Positions 36,283 to 45,049 of a stretch of 55,394 nt of DNA are shown piece after piece. How positions within the stretch are numbered: position 1 is the stretch's first letter; each line of letters opens with the position of its first letter. Under the pieces are notes generated by a model, which saw only the letters and a program-made list of their open reading frames with translations, did not search any database and was not told the origin of the DNA. A program made the position numbers and the translations under genes. Origin of the DNA: Bacillota bacterium (GTDB taxonomy: Bacteria; Bacillota; Limnochordia; Darwinibacteriales; Darwinibacteriaceae); NCBI GenBank assembly GCA_012837385.1, contig DURH01000025.1:1-55394 (forward strand), given 5' to 3'.

Positions 36283-37258
36283 CCTAGAAGAGATCGTCCG
36301 CTATCTGCATGATCATGACAACTATGTCATTGTCGGCCATGAAGGCCCCGATCCAGACAGTTTAGGATCTATGCTGGGGCTGTTTTTCGGGTTGTCCAAG
36401 CTGGGTAAGGGCTGCCGCCTGATCAGCGCCGACCCGCTCCCGCCCTACCTAAGCTGGTCTGGCTTGGATCAAGTTGAACAGCTTGGTGCGGAGTTTGCAC
36501 CAGGCGAGAGCACCGTGATTGTGGTGGACTGCGAGCCGCAGCGCACAGGCAGTGTCAGCAGTGGTGTGCTGCAGGCCAAGAGCCTGATCAACATCGACCA
36601 TCACCAGCGAGAACGTGGGCTGGGAGACTTGGTGTATGTGGAACCAGCGGAGGCAGCCACCAGCATTATCGTCTACCGCATCCTGAGGCTGCTTGGTGTG
36701 CCCTTCGACAAAGATATTGCCACCGCCTTGTACGGAGGCATTGTAGGTGATACAGGAGGATTCCGCCATGCTAACACCAACAGTGAAGTGCTGAGCATTG
36801 CCGGCGAACTGTTGGATTATGGGGTGGATCCCTCACGCACGGCACGGGAGATCTTCTCCATGCAGCCTTTAGGGTTTCTCCAGCTGTTAGGTTACGCCCT
36901 CTCCAATCTGCACACCGCTCACGACGGCAAGTTGGTTTGGTTGGCGGTAAGCCATGCCGATTTCCAGCGTTTTGATGTGGTGCCGGAGAACACGGATCAT
37001 CTGGTGAGCTATGTGAGAACACTGGATAGTGCAGAAATTGCCATGGTGTTCCGAGAAGTAAGCCCTGGAGTGACCAGGCTGGGCCTGCGAGCTAATCACG
37101 TAGATGTGGGCAGCCTTGCTCGCCACTTCGGCGGTGGAGGCCATAAACTGGCCTCAGGAGCGACCCTGAGGGGCAGTTTCCATGAGATAGTAGCGGAAGT
37201 GACGGACGTCGCTGAGCGCTACTTGGCAACAGGTGAAATCAATGGACGGGATCATTAA
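36263..37258 (+). CDS. nrnA: DHH-family nanoRNase / pAp phosphatase (NrnA-like)
   Basis: A DHH-DHHA1 phosphoesterase that degrades 2- to 5-mer RNA and/or 3'-phosphoadenosine 5'-phosphate. The metal-binding motifs are present: VGHEGPDPDSLGSMLG (H-x3-D-x-D), VVDCEP, NIDHHQRE (DHH) and GGIVGDTGGFRH. The DHHA1 part ends with FGGGGHKLASGATL. The 331-residue length is normal. ATG 36263 lies in rbfA; ATG 36275 (MNSLEEIVRYL) is also plausible, as neither ribosome-site spacing is ideal. The rbfA-nrnA-truB-ribF order is common in clostridia. Confidence 0.93.
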   Translation: MKPLMNSLEEIVRYLHDHDNYVIVGHEGPDPDSLGSMLGLFFGLSKLGKGCRLISADPLPPYLSWSGLDQVEQLGAEFAPGESTVIVVDCEPQRTGSVSSGVLQAKSLINIDHHQRERGLGDLVYVEPAEAATSIIVYRILRLLGVPFDKDIATALYGGIVGDTGGFRHANTNSEVLSIAGELLDYGVDPSRTAREIFSMQPLGFLQLLGYALSNLHTAHDGKLVWLAVSHADFQRFDVVPENTDHLVSYVRTLDSAEIAMVFREVSPGVTRLGLRANHVDVGSLARHFGGGGHKLASGATLRGSFHEIVAEVTDVAERYLATGEINGRDH

Positions 37259-38168
37259 CGTTTTGAAGCCTCCGGGGATGAGCTCCCACCAGGTAGTGAG
37301 CTATTTCCGCAGGCTGCTGGGGATCAAAAAAGTCGGTCATGGGGGAACCCTGGATCCAGGGGCCAGCGGCGTACTACCCATCTTGGTGGGAAGGGCGACG
37401 CGCCTCTCTAATTTCCTGATGGACTACGATAAGACCTATGTTGCAGAACTCACTCTAGGCCTATCCACAACCACCCAAGACGCCAGTGGTGACACAACCA
37501 GTATGCATACAGATTTCTCCATATCCCCCCGGGACTTGGCTGATACCTTGGCCTCGTTCCAGGGATCCATCTGGCAGACGCCTCCCATGGCCTCAGCCAT
37601 AAGGGTGGGAGGCAAGCGCCTGTACGAACTGGAGCGCCAAGGCATCTCTGTGCCAAGGGAACCCAGGCAGGTGCAGATCTATTCGATCAACATCATGGCC
37701 ATCTGGCATGAGCAGGAGACCATGGGTTTTGGCACCAGGGTGCTCTTGAGGGTAGTGTGCTCCAAAGGGACCTATGTCCGCACACTGTGCCACGACATTG
37801 GGGAAAAACTAGGTGTGGGAGCCCACATGTCCTTTCTGACCAGGGTGAGCAGCGGCCCATTTCACAGCAGCAGCGCCTACACCTTGGAGGAAGCAGCGGC
37901 ATTGGCCGAGAGGGGCAGCTATGAGTTCCTGCTGCCCATGGACAGCGGACTTCCCGGTTGGGTCAAGGTCAAAGTCCACCCCGCAGTGGAAGAACGGATT
38001 AAGAACGGGAATTATGTCCTGCCAGAGCATCTTATTGACGTCCCCAGTACTCTTACTGTGGGAGACGATGTGGCTCTGCTCGATGTGGAAGGCAGCCTGC
38101 TGGCCTTGGCTGAGATAAAAAAGACGGACCAATTGATCTGTCAACCGTTCCGAGTATTTATGAGATAG
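37242..38168 (+). CDS. truB: tRNA pseudouridine-55 synthase TruB
   Basis: TruB makes pseudouridine 55 in the T-loop of tRNAs. ATG 37242 (MDGIINVLKPPGMSSHQVV) is 5 bases after AGGTGA; GTG 37233 is an in-frame extra start. The 308-residue protein carries the catalytic GGTLDPGASGVLPI with its Asp, KTYVAELTLGLSTTTQDASGD, PPMASAIRVGGKRLYELERQGI, and the RVVCSKGTYVRTLCHDIGEKLG motif. A PUA-like C-terminal region follows. It overlaps nrnA by 17 bases. Confidence 0.97.
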   Translation: MDGIINVLKPPGMSSHQVVSYFRRLLGIKKVGHGGTLDPGASGVLPILVGRATRLSNFLMDYDKTYVAELTLGLSTTTQDASGDTTSMHTDFSISPRDLADTLASFQGSIWQTPPMASAIRVGGKRLYELERQGISVPREPRQVQIYSINIMAIWHEQETMGFGTRVLLRVVCSKGTYVRTLCHDIGEKLGVGAHMSFLTRVSSGPFHSSSAYTLEEAAALAERGSYEFLLPMDSGLPGWVKVKVHPAVEERIKNGNYVLPEHLIDVPSTLTVGDDVALLDVEGSLLALAEIKKTDQLICQPFRVFMR

Positions 38169-38177
38169 GTGCAGCAC

Positions 38178-39125
38178 ATGGAGATAAAATGGATAAATGA
38201 GACAAAGGCTGCCAAACGCAGTGTGGCCCTGGGGACTTTCGACGGAGTGCACCGTGGCCACCAAAAACTCTTGGAGATGGCAGTTTTACATAGACCCCAC
38301 CAGGGTAGCAGTGCCGTTTTGACGTTCGACGTTCCCCCAGAACAGCATTTTAAAGGGCAGTATCGCCTGCTGAGCTCCTTTCGGAGTAAAGTGGACTTGA
38401 TCCGTGCCCAGGGGATTGATGAGGTGGCTTGGATCCCGTTTGGGCCCGAGATCTCCTCTTTGGAGGCCCACGAGTTTGTGCAGAGGATTCTCCTGGACGA
38501 GCTGAAGGCGGTACATGTTATCTGTGGGTTCAACTACCGTTTTGGCAAACAGCGCGCAGGTGATGTGCGCTTTCTAGAAGAACAGGGGAGGGTGCACGGT
38601 TTTGAGGTGACCGTGGTTCCCTCAGTTCAGGGAAGAGGCGGTCAGGTGATCAGCAGCACCCTGATCCGCCAGCTCTTGGCGGAAGGACAGCTGGAACAAG
38701 CTGTGGAATACCTGGACCGCTATCCTTCCTACAGCGGCACCGTGGTGCGTGGAGAAGGTAGGGGCAGGAAGCTGGGCTTTCCCACAGCTAATCTGCAGAT
38801 CGATCCACTCTTAGTTCTGCCGGGAGAGGGAGTGTACTTAACTTGGTGCCTCCTGCCCAGTGGGCAGGGAGTCCCGGCACTGACTTCCATTGGACGGAAC
38901 CCTACTTTTGATGGACAGGTTCAAACAGTGGAAGCCTATCTTCTGGATTTCGCCGAAGACCTCTATGGTCAGACCTTGGAGATTCAATTCCTGCAGAGAA
39001 TGAGGGACATGATCCGCTACCGCTCGCCCCAGGATCTGCAGGAGCAAATCAAAGCAGACATCCAAGAAGCCAGGCGGCTGCTGAGCCAATTTCGTTTACA
39101 AGATTCGAGAGTTGTGCTAAAATAG
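38178..39125 (+). CDS. ribF: Bifunctional riboflavin kinase / FAD synthetase
   Basis: RibF phosphorylates riboflavin to FMN and adenylates FMN to FAD. ATG 38178 ([19 protein letters not shown]) has AGGTG 6 bases ahead; GTG 38169 is the other in-frame option. The N-terminal FAD synthetase domain shows [15 protein letters not shown] and [14 protein letters not shown]; the C-terminal kinase domain shows [29 protein letters not shown] and [15 protein letters not shown]. The 315-residue length is normal. The promoter of rpsO lies within its last codons. Confidence 0.96.
   Translation: MEIKWINETKAAKRSVALGTFDGVHRGHQKLLEMAVLHRPHQGSSAVLTFDVPPEQHFKGQYRLLSSFRSKVDLIRAQGIDEVAWIPFGPEISSLEAHEFVQRILLDELKAVHVICGFNYRFGKQRAGDVRFLEEQGRVHGFEVTVVPSVQGRGGQVISSTLIRQLLAEGQLEQAVEYLDRYPSYSGTVVRGEGRGRKLGFPTANLQIDPLLVLPGEGVYLTWCLLPSGQGVPALTSIGRNPTFDGQVQTVEAYLLDFAEDLYGQTLEIQFLQRMRDMIRYRSPQDLQEQIKADIQEARRLLSQFRLQDSRVVLK
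39095..39123 (+). promoter_or_regulatory. Sigma-A-type promoter for rpsO
   Basis: TTTACA (39095-39100), 17-base spacer, TAAAAT (39118-39123) with a TGC extended -10. It overlaps the 3' end of ribF and gives a leader of about 108 bases before rpsO. Confidence 0.7.
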
Positions 39126-39127
39126 CA

Positions 39128-39237
39128 TTGTGCCTAAAGCCCAAGCCGAAGGCACGAAAAAGCCCTTTTCTAGGAACAGCGTATCTCCGGCGTTGTTCTT
39201 GGGAAGCGGTTTGAGACAAATTTTGGAGGTGGCTTTT
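39128..39237 (+). promoter_or_regulatory. Folded rpsO leader (candidate S15 autoregulation site)
   Basis: Two hairpins lie between the promoter and rpsO. Hairpin A pairs GTGCC (39130-39134) with GGCAC (39151-39155). Hairpin B is long: 39167-39181 pairs with 39191-39205 around a 9-base loop, with only G-T wobbles. S15 represses its own translation in several bacteria through leader structures that differ between lineages. The structure is visible; S15 binding is inference. Confidence 0.5.
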
Positions 39238-39504
39238 TTGATTTCTCAAGAAGCAAAAGCAGAGATTATTAAGAAGTACAGTCGACATGAAGGTGACACC
39301 GGTTCCCCAGAAGTTCAAGTGGCCATTTTGACCCACAGGATTCAGGAACTCACTGAGCACCTCAAGGTGCACAAGAATGATCACCATTCTAGAAGAGGCC
39401 TCTATAAGATGATCGGGCAGCGTCGTGGTCTTTTGAACTACCTGATGAAGAAAGACATTGACCGCTACCGCACACTTATTGAGGAGCTAGGTTTGCGTCG
39501 ATAA
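39238..39504 (+). CDS. rpsO: 30S ribosomal protein S15
   Basis: S15 binds the central 16S rRNA domain early in 30S assembly. The start is TTG 39238, 5 to 6 bases after GGAGGTGG; the reading frame is open upstream to 39130, but that part is leader. The 88-residue product is all-helical with the family patterns [58 protein letters not shown] (in blocks). It is monocistronic, with its own promoter and terminator. Confidence 0.97.
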   Translation: MISQEAKAEIIKKYSRHEGDTGSPEVQVAILTHRIQELTEHLKVHKNDHHSRRGLYKMIGQRRGLLNYLMKKDIDRYRTLIEELGLRR

Positions 39505-39508
39505 AAAC

Positions 39509-39536
39509 GAGCGGGTATCTTACCCCGCTCTTTTTT
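39509..39536 (+). terminator. Intrinsic terminator after rpsO
   Basis: GAGCGGG (39509-39515) pairs with CCCGCTC (39524-39530) around an 8-base loop and is followed by six T. It is a clear rho-independent terminator five bases after the rpsO stop. Confidence 0.9.
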
Positions 39537-39547
39537 GAACAACACTA

Positions 39548-39576
39548 GCGACAAGAAGATGAATAACGGCTATACT
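39548..39576 (+). promoter_or_regulatory. Possible promoter for pnp
   Basis: GCGACA (39548-39553), 17-base spacer, TATACT (39571-39576). The -10 is good and the -35 is weak. It is placed between the rpsO terminator and pnp, where a promoter is needed. Confidence 0.45.
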
Positions 39577-39613
39577 AGCTGTAGCTGACAAAAAAGTTAT
39601 TGGAGGTTAGAAA

Positions 39614-41725
39614 ATGCAGACCGAGTTTCAAAGGGAGTTAGCCGGAAGAACCTTGACTCTGGAATTCGGTGGCGTGGCCAAGCAGGCGAACGGTTCTGTA
39701 CTCGTTCGTTACGGAGAAACAGTGGTATTGGTCACAGCTACCATGAGCAAGGAACCCAGAACAGGCATCGACTTCTTCCCATTATTGGTCGATTATGAAG
39801 AGCGTATGTATGCCGTAGGCCGAATTCCCGGTGGGTGGGGACGCAGAGAAGGCCGCCCCAGCGAGGAAGCCATCCTCTCCGCCCGCATGATCGACCGTCC
39901 GCTGCGCCCCCTCTTTCCAAGCGGGTTCCGCAACGACGTGCAGATTGTCGCCACAGTAATGTCTGTGGACAAGAACAATTCACCCACTATCGCAGCCTTG
40001 ATCGGAGCAAGTGCAGCGCTCACCGTATCAGACATTCCCTTCAGCGGACCAGTTGGGGGAGTGAAAGTAGGGCTGGTCAACGGGGAGTTTGTACTCAACC
40101 CCACCCTGGCCCAACAGGCTGAATCCGACCTGGATATCACCGTCGCCGGCACCAAAGATGCAGTAATGATGGTGGAAGCCGCTGCCAATGAGGTTCCGGA
40201 GCAGGCTGTGCTGGATGCCATCGCGTTTGGGCATGAAGCCATTAAGGAGCTCTGCCAGCTGCAGGAAGAGATCCGCGCTGAAATCGGCAAGGATAAAGTG
40301 GAAGTACCTGTCTTCCAGCCAGAGTCAGACATTGACCGCTGGGTGCGGGAATATGTTTATGAAGATCTGGTACAGGCACTGAAGGCCAGTGAGAAGTTGG
40401 AAAGGGAGCGGCTGTTGGATGAGGTTCAGCAGGGCGCCCACGAGGCTTATCTGGAGGAGTTCGGTGAAGAACAGCATGAAGAACAGAGCAAGTTCATCGA
40501 TGCTGTGTTCGATGCTGTGCTGAAGGAAGAAGTGCGCCGATCCATTACTAAGGACAAAGCTCGCCCCGATGGACGCAAACCAGATGAGATCCGTCCCATC
40601 ACCTGCCAAGTTGGGGTACTCCCCAGAGTACATGGCACCGGATTGTTTACCAGGGGTCAGACCCAAGTGCTCACTGCGCTTACCCTTGGGCTGAAATCCG
40701 ATGAGCAGTTGCTGGATAATCTCACTGACGAAGAGAGCAAACGCTACATCCATCATTATAACTTCCCAGCTTACAGCGTGGGAGAAGTGCGCCCCATGCG
40801 CGGCCCTGGCCGTCGCGAGATTGGGCATGGTGCATTGGCGGAACGGGCATTACTGCCAGTCATCCCCAAGGAAGAAGAGTTCCCCTACACCCTGCGCCTC
40901 GTTTCCGAAGTGCTGGAGTCCAACGGTTCTTCCTCCATGGCCAGCATCTGCGGCAGCACCCTCGCGCTCATGGACGCAGGTGTGCCCATCAAGAAGCCGG
41001 TAGCAGGTATTGCCATGGGCTTGATGATGATGGACGGAGATTACACTATTCTCACCGACATCCAAGGCATGGAAGATGCTTTGGGAGACATGGACTTCAA
41101 AGTGGCCGGTACCTCTGAAGGAATTACCGCGCTGCAGATGGATATCAAAATCGGTGGGGTAACCCAAGAGATCATGACCCAAGCCTTGGAGCAGGCCCGC
41201 AGAGGAAGGATGTTCATCCTAGAGAAGATGCTGGCATGCATTCCCGAACCACGTCCTGAGCTGTCTCGGTACGCACCACGGATTATCACCATGGAAATTC
41301 CTGTTGACAAGATTCGAGACGTGATTGGGCCTGGCGGCAAGATCATTCGGGACATTATCGCCAAAACAGGAGTGGAGATCGATATCGAGGACGACGGACG
41401 CGTCTACATAGCCTCCACAGACGGCGAGGGCGGCGAAAAAGCCCAGCAGCTCATCGAGCGCTATGTCAAGGATGTTGAAGTGGGCGAAACCTACCTTGGG
41501 GTTGTGAAGCGAATCATGAACTTTGGTGCCTTTGTGGAAATCTTGCCTGGCAAGGAAGGCCTGGTCCACATTTCCCAGCTGGAACGCCGCAGGGTGAACA
41601 AGGTGGAAGATGTGGTCAACATAGGCGATGAAGTCTTGGTCAAGGTGATGGAGATTGACCGACAAGGCAGAATCAATCTTTCCCGCAAAGAAGCTCTTCC
41701 CAAGGAGGAGGAATCTAAAGCCTAA
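39614..41725 (+). CDS. pnp: Polyribonucleotide nucleotidyltransferase (PNPase)
   Basis: PNPase degrades RNA 3'-5' with phosphate and can add tails in reverse. The 703-residue protein has two RNase PH domains (about 10-215 and 310-540), an all-helical linker, KH (about 550-615: [40 protein letters not shown]), and S1 (about 620-690: [34 protein letters not shown]). Active-site patterns [18 protein letters not shown] and [19 protein letters not shown]-type (here [19 protein letters not shown]) are present. ATG 39614 follows TTGGAGG. A terminator follows. The rpsO-pnp pair is a widely conserved order. Confidence 0.98.
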   Translation: MQTEFQRELAGRTLTLEFGGVAKQANGSVLVRYGETVVLVTATMSKEPRTGIDFFPLLVDYEERMYAVGRIPGGWGRREGRPSEEAILSARMIDRPLRPLFPSGFRNDVQIVATVMSVDKNNSPTIAALIGASAALTVSDIPFSGPVGGVKVGLVNGEFVLNPTLAQQAESDLDITVAGTKDAVMMVEAAANEVPEQAVLDAIAFGHEAIKELCQLQEEIRAEIGKDKVEVPVFQPESDIDRWVREYVYEDLVQALKASEKLERERLLDEVQQGAHEAYLEEFGEEQHEEQSKFIDAVFDAVLKEEVRRSITKDKARPDGRKPDEIRPITCQVGVLPRVHGTGLFTRGQTQVLTALTLGLKSDEQLLDNLTDEESKRYIHHYNFPAYSVGEVRPMRGPGRREIGHGALAERALLPVIPKEEEFPYTLRLVSEVLESNGSSSMASICGSTLALMDAGVPIKKPVAGIAMGLMMMDGDYTILTDIQGMEDALGDMDFKVAGTSEGITALQMDIKIGGVTQEIMTQALEQARRGRMFILEKMLACIPEPRPELSRYAPRIITMEIPVDKIRDVIGPGGKIIRDIIAKTGVEIDIEDDGRVYIASTDGEGGEKAQQLIERYVKDVEVGETYLGVVKRIMNFGAFVEILPGKEGLVHISQLERRRVNKVEDVVNIGDEVLVKVMEIDRQGRINLSRKEALPKEEESKA

Positions 41726-41753
41726 TATAGAAATAAATTAATAGTACCATAAT

Positions 41754-41784
41754 AAAGCAGGTAGAAAGAACAACCTGCTTTTTT
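41754..41784 (+). terminator. Intrinsic terminator after pnp
   Basis: AGCAGGT (41756-41762) pairs with ACCTGCT (41773-41779), extended by A-T pairs, 10-base loop, then a T-rich tail (TTTTT A TTTT). Terminates pnp. The promoter of the following operon was not identified; the 30 bases left before its first gene are too short to hold one fully outside this hairpin. Confidence 0.85.
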
Positions 41785-41813
41785 ATTTTCTTAACATGAA
41801 GAGGGGTATGTCC

Positions 41814-42785
41814 ATGGCCATTTTGGCTGTCTATCCACAGGGCAGCACACTGCATGTGGCTGCAGGGGCCCCAGAGGCCTTTCAAACAGCTTCCATCCGG
41901 CTTTCATCGTACAGTGTTGAAGCAGCCATCTCCTCAGGAGTGATCCCTTGGTTGGAATCTGTGGGGATTACCCAGGACTCTGTGGATTTTGTGGTGACCA
42001 GCGGCAGTGCGCCTGAGAGTCCCCCTACCGGGATCCAACCCTGGGATCCTCCCCAAGGGCAAGGAGCGCAGCAGGAAGGTTTCGGCAGCGAGCTTTTTGA
42101 ACTACTAGCGGCGCGCTTGGCAAAACCCATTTATCTAATCGACCCTGCCAGCAGAGGGGAATGCCATGCCCAAGCGCTAGTTACAGGAACGCCAGCGATT
42201 CAGCGCACCTGTTTGGCGGACTACTTCATATTCAAATACCTGGCTCGCCAGGAGGCACATAGGCGTGGTCTTCCGCTCAGCGAAGGGCGCTTCATTGCTG
42301 CCCATCTCGGTGAAATTAACCAGTTAGGAGCCTTGGTGGGGACAAGGGTGGTGGATTGCATCACCAGCGCCGATGAGGGCCCATTTGCCTTGAGCCAGAG
42401 CGGATCCCTGCCCTTTGATGGGCTATTGGAGCTTTGCGGCACCGCAGAGGATCGAGAAGCGGTACTTACTACCATTGAGGACGAGGGAGGGCTCAAGGGT
42501 TACCTGGGCTTAGAAAGCGTCACTGAGCTGTTCAGCATACAGAATGAACAGTCAGAACTGATCAGGCACGCTTTGATCTACCAGACTGCCAAAGAAATCG
42601 GCGCCTTCGCTGCTGTGCTGGAGGGTAGGGTAGACGCCGTTATCCTGTCTGGTGAATTAGCTGGTGTAAAAGCTTTTGTAGACGAGCTGCAGAAGCGCGT
42701 CGGCTTTATTGCCCCCGTCTCCGCGGTGCCGGGCAATCAGGCAGCAGCGGCCCTGATGGACGGCGCACGCAGAATTCTCAGCTAA
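41814..42785 (+). CDS. Degenerate butyrate/acetate kinase paralogue (ASKHA fold), probably inactive
   Basis: A 323-residue relative of the butyrate kinase encoded at 43712. ATG 41814 (MAILAVYPQGST) is 7 bases after AGAGGGG. Matching landmarks in the same order: YPQGST (for NPGSTSTK), LIDPASRGE (for IVDPVVVDE), FIAAHLGEINQLGALVGTRVVD (for IIAHLGGGISVGAHKKGRVVD), DEGPFALSQSGSLP (for GEGPFSPERVGSLP), ILSGELAGVKAFVDEL (for VLTGGLAHSTELVEEL) and FIAPVSAVPGNQAAAAL. The N of NPG, the R of VARGG, the GGG after HLG and the R of SPER are missing. Catalysis is therefore doubtful; a regulatory or partner role in the ptb-buk operon is possible. It is intact as a reading frame. Confidence 0.75.
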   Translation: MAILAVYPQGSTLHVAAGAPEAFQTASIRLSSYSVEAAISSGVIPWLESVGITQDSVDFVVTSGSAPESPPTGIQPWDPPQGQGAQQEGFGSELFELLAARLAKPIYLIDPASRGECHAQALVTGTPAIQRTCLADYFIFKYLARQEAHRRGLPLSEGRFIAAHLGEINQLGALVGTRVVDCITSADEGPFALSQSGSLPFDGLLELCGTAEDREAVLTTIEDEGGLKGYLGLESVTELFSIQNEQSELIRHALIYQTAKEIGAFAAVLEGRVDAVILSGELAGVKAFVDELQKRVGFIAPVSAVPGNQAAAALMDGARRILS

Positions 42786-42798
42786 AGGAGTGTTGACC

Positions 42799-43701
42799 AT
42801 GGGGTTTGCACAGCTTAGAGAGAGTCTGCAGGGACGTCCTGGCAAGACTCTGGTCCTCGCTTGGGGACTTGATGGAGGAGTGCTGAAGGCGTGCCGGCAG
42901 GCACTGGATCACAATTTTCTGGAAGAAGTGATTGTTACAGGGCCTCCAGATCAGGTGGAAGAGGCAGCTCGGGAGGCCCAGGTTAGCCTCGAGGGGTTCA
43001 CCATGCATGCCGCGTCCAACCCAGCCGCAGGAGCCGCGGAGGCAGTGCGGCTGATCAGGGAGGGTAAGGGGCAGGTGCTGATGAAGGGGCACCTCAACAC
43101 CAGTGTTATCCTCCGAGCGGTGGTGAACAAGGAGACTGGTATTCGTGCTCAAGCGCTGCTCAGCCACATCACAGTGGTGGAGCTGCCCTCCAGGAGGCTA
43201 GCACTGCTCACCGATGCCGCCATGAATATCAAGCCGGATCTGCAGCAGAAAGCGCAGATTCTAGACAATGCCATTTCCTTTGCCTGGTCCATTGGCCTAG
43301 AGAATCCTAAGGCAGCTGTCTTGGCCTCTGTTGAGACAGTAAACCCGCAGATGCAGGATACTTTAGATGCGGCAGCCCTGACCTTAATGGGGGCTAGAAA
43401 TCAGTTTTCGCGGCCAGCGGTTGTAGATGGCCCCTTGGCCTTTGACAATGCCTATTCCAAGGAAGCAGCAGCTCAGAAGGGCATCAGCAGCCCGGTAGCA
43501 GGTCAAGCTGATATCTTCCTGGTGCCTGAGATCACCGCGGGCAACGTTTTATACAAATCCTTGGTGTATGTGGGGGGCCTGGCTGTGGCGGGCATAGTGT
43601 CTGGCGCGACCTGTCCCATAGTGCTCACCTCCAGGGCTGACAGTTCCGAATCCAAGCTCAATTCCATCGCAGTGGCCTGCTTGGCGCTGAGCGGAAGCTA
43701 G
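42799..43701 (+). CDS. ptb: Phosphate butyryltransferase (phosphate acyltransferase)
   Basis: Ptb converts acyl-CoA plus phosphate to acyl-phosphate. ATG 42799 (MGFAQLRESLQ) follows AAAGGAG by 8 bases. The 300-residue protein shows the family blocks VLMKGHLNTSVILRAVVNKETGIR, HITVVELPSRRLALLTDAAMNIKPDLQQKAQILDNAI, PKAAVLASVETVNPQMQDTLDAA and VDGPLAFDNAYSKEAAAQKGI (in pieces), ending with LYKSLVYVGGLAVAGIVSGATCPIVLTSRADS. The neighbouring VOR genes point to branched-chain acyl-CoA as substrate; butyryl-CoA is the alternative. Confidence 0.93.
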   Translation: MGFAQLRESLQGRPGKTLVLAWGLDGGVLKACRQALDHNFLEEVIVTGPPDQVEEAAREAQVSLEGFTMHAASNPAAGAAEAVRLIREGKGQVLMKGHLNTSVILRAVVNKETGIRAQALLSHITVVELPSRRLALLTDAAMNIKPDLQQKAQILDNAISFAWSIGLENPKAAVLASVETVNPQMQDTLDAAALTLMGARNQFSRPAVVDGPLAFDNAYSKEAAAQKGISSPVAGQADIFLVPEITAGNVLYKSLVYVGGLAVAGIVSGATCPIVLTSRADSSESKLNSIAVACLALSGS

Positions 43702-43711
43702 GGGGTGGATC

Positions 43712-44824
43712 GTGGAGCACATTGTTCTAGTGATCAACCCAGGTTCTACCAGCACCAAACTGGCAGTGTACAGAGATGAAAGGCAGACCCACACAACCAG
43801 CCTGCACCACTCCAATCAAGATCTAGCCAGGTTCTCTGATATTGAGGATCAGAAGGGCTTCCGCGAGAAAGTGATCGTGGAGTGGCTGGAGTCAGAGGAC
43901 ATCCCTCTGGAGTCGCTCACCGCCATTGTGGCCAGAGGAGGCCTTTTGGCACCCATGCCAGGAGGGACCTATCACGTTAATGAAGTTATGGTTCAGCATA
44001 TGGCAGAGGGGCGCTATGGCAGGCACGCCTCCAACCTCGCTGGACTGATTGCCTATGACCTTAGTCAGCGTTTAGGCATTCCCGCCTTTATCGTAGATCC
44101 TGTGGTAGTGGACGAGCTGGACCCGGTGGCTCGGATTAGCGGAAATCCCCAGGTGCAGCGGATCTCCATCTTTCACGCCCTGAATCAAAGAGCCAATGGC
44201 AAGAAAGCTGCTTTGCTGCTAGGCCGTCCCTATGAGGAGTTGAACCTGATAATCGCCCACCTAGGAGGCGGAATCTCCGTTGGAGCCCACAAAAAGGGCA
44301 GGGTTGTGGATGTGAACAACGCCCTCTCCGGTGAAGGGCCGTTTTCTCCTGAACGCGTGGGGTCGCTGCCCAGCCGCAGACTGGTCCACTACTTCTTCGA
44401 TCAGCACTGGACCAAGGGGGATTTGATGAAGCTATTTGTGGGACGGTCAGGTCTGGTTGCCCATTTGGGTACAAATGACAGCCGGGAGATCGTGGCTCGC
44501 ATGCATGCAGGAGATGCTGATGCCAAGTTCTACTTCCAGGCCATGTGCTATCAAATTGCCAAGGAGATAGGCAGGGCCAGTACTGTGTTTTGCGGTAATG
44601 TAGATCAGATAGTGCTCACTGGCGGGCTGGCCCACTCTACTGAACTCGTGGAAGAACTCAAACCCCGCGTGGAGTTCATCGCTCCCGTTGTGGTGCTGCC
44701 AGGAGAGAATGAGCTGGAAGCCTTAGCCTTCGGCGCCCTGCGGGTTCTCCGGGGAGAAGAGCAGGCCCGGCACTATGCTGTGGATGGAAATAGTGAGCAT
44801 CCAGCAAGGGAGGTGAAGCAATGA
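43712..44824 (+). CDS. buk: Butyrate kinase (branched-chain acyl kinase)
   Basis: Buk transfers the phosphate of butyryl- or isobutyryl-phosphate to ADP. The 370-residue protein has all acetokinase-family motifs: VINPGSTSTKLAVY, VARGGLLAPMPGGTYHVNEVM, FIVDPVVVDELDPVARISG, IIAHLGGGISVGAHKKGRVVDVNNALSGEGPFSPERVGSLP (in blocks) and VLTGGLAHS. GTG 43712 follows TAGGGGGTGG. It is about 15 residues longer at the C-terminus than usual. It overlaps the ferredoxin start by four bases (ATGA). Confidence 0.95.
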   Translation: MEHIVLVINPGSTSTKLAVYRDERQTHTTSLHHSNQDLARFSDIEDQKGFREKVIVEWLESEDIPLESLTAIVARGGLLAPMPGGTYHVNEVMVQHMAEGRYGRHASNLAGLIAYDLSQRLGIPAFIVDPVVVDELDPVARISGNPQVQRISIFHALNQRANGKKAALLLGRPYEELNLIIAHLGGGISVGAHKKGRVVDVNNALSGEGPFSPERVGSLPSRRLVHYFFDQHWTKGDLMKLFVGRSGLVAHLGTNDSREIVARMHAGDADAKFYFQAMCYQIAKEIGRASTVFCGNVDQIVLTGGLAHSTELVEELKPRVEFIAPVVVLPGENELEALAFGALRVLRGEEQARHYAVDGNSEHPAREVKQ

Positions 44825-45045
44825 GGGGTCTAGTTTTGATCAATGAGGAACGGTGCAAGGCGTGCAGCCTCTGCATCACCGCCTGCCCCCATGATGTTCT
44901 GCAGTTGGGTAAAGCAATCAATTCCAGGGGCTATCATCCTGTGGAGGCGTACCAGCCTGAAAAATGCACAGGGTGTACTCTGTGTGCTGTCATATGTCCT
45001 GATCTAGTACTAACTATTCAGCGTGAGATTCCGGAAAGGAAGTGA
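44821..45045 (+). CDS. 2x[4Fe-4S] ferredoxin subunit of 2-oxoacid oxidoreductase (VorD-like)
   Basis: A 74-residue dicluster ferredoxin with two C-x2-C-x2-C-x3-C motifs: CKACSLCITACP and CTGCTLCAVICP. It is the delta subunit that carries electrons from the TPP subunit to free ferredoxin. It is the first of four genes in the order ferredoxin, alpha (vorB), beta (vorA), gamma (vorC). ATG 44821 overlaps buk by four bases. Confidence 0.93.
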   Translation: MRGLVLINEERCKACSLCITACPHDVLQLGKAINSRGYHPVEAYQPEKCTGCTLCAVICPDLVLTIQREIPERK

Positions 45046-45049
45046 TCAT

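Noticed and set aside
39130-39237. N-terminal extension of rpsO
   Set aside because: S15 begins at the TTG 39238 in family alignments; the upstream frame coincides with the folded leader.
41721-41756. A/T-rich stretch after pnp as a promoter for the ptb-buk operon
   Set aside because: CATAAT at 41748 has no -35 at the right distance, and a transcript from there would meet the terminator at once.
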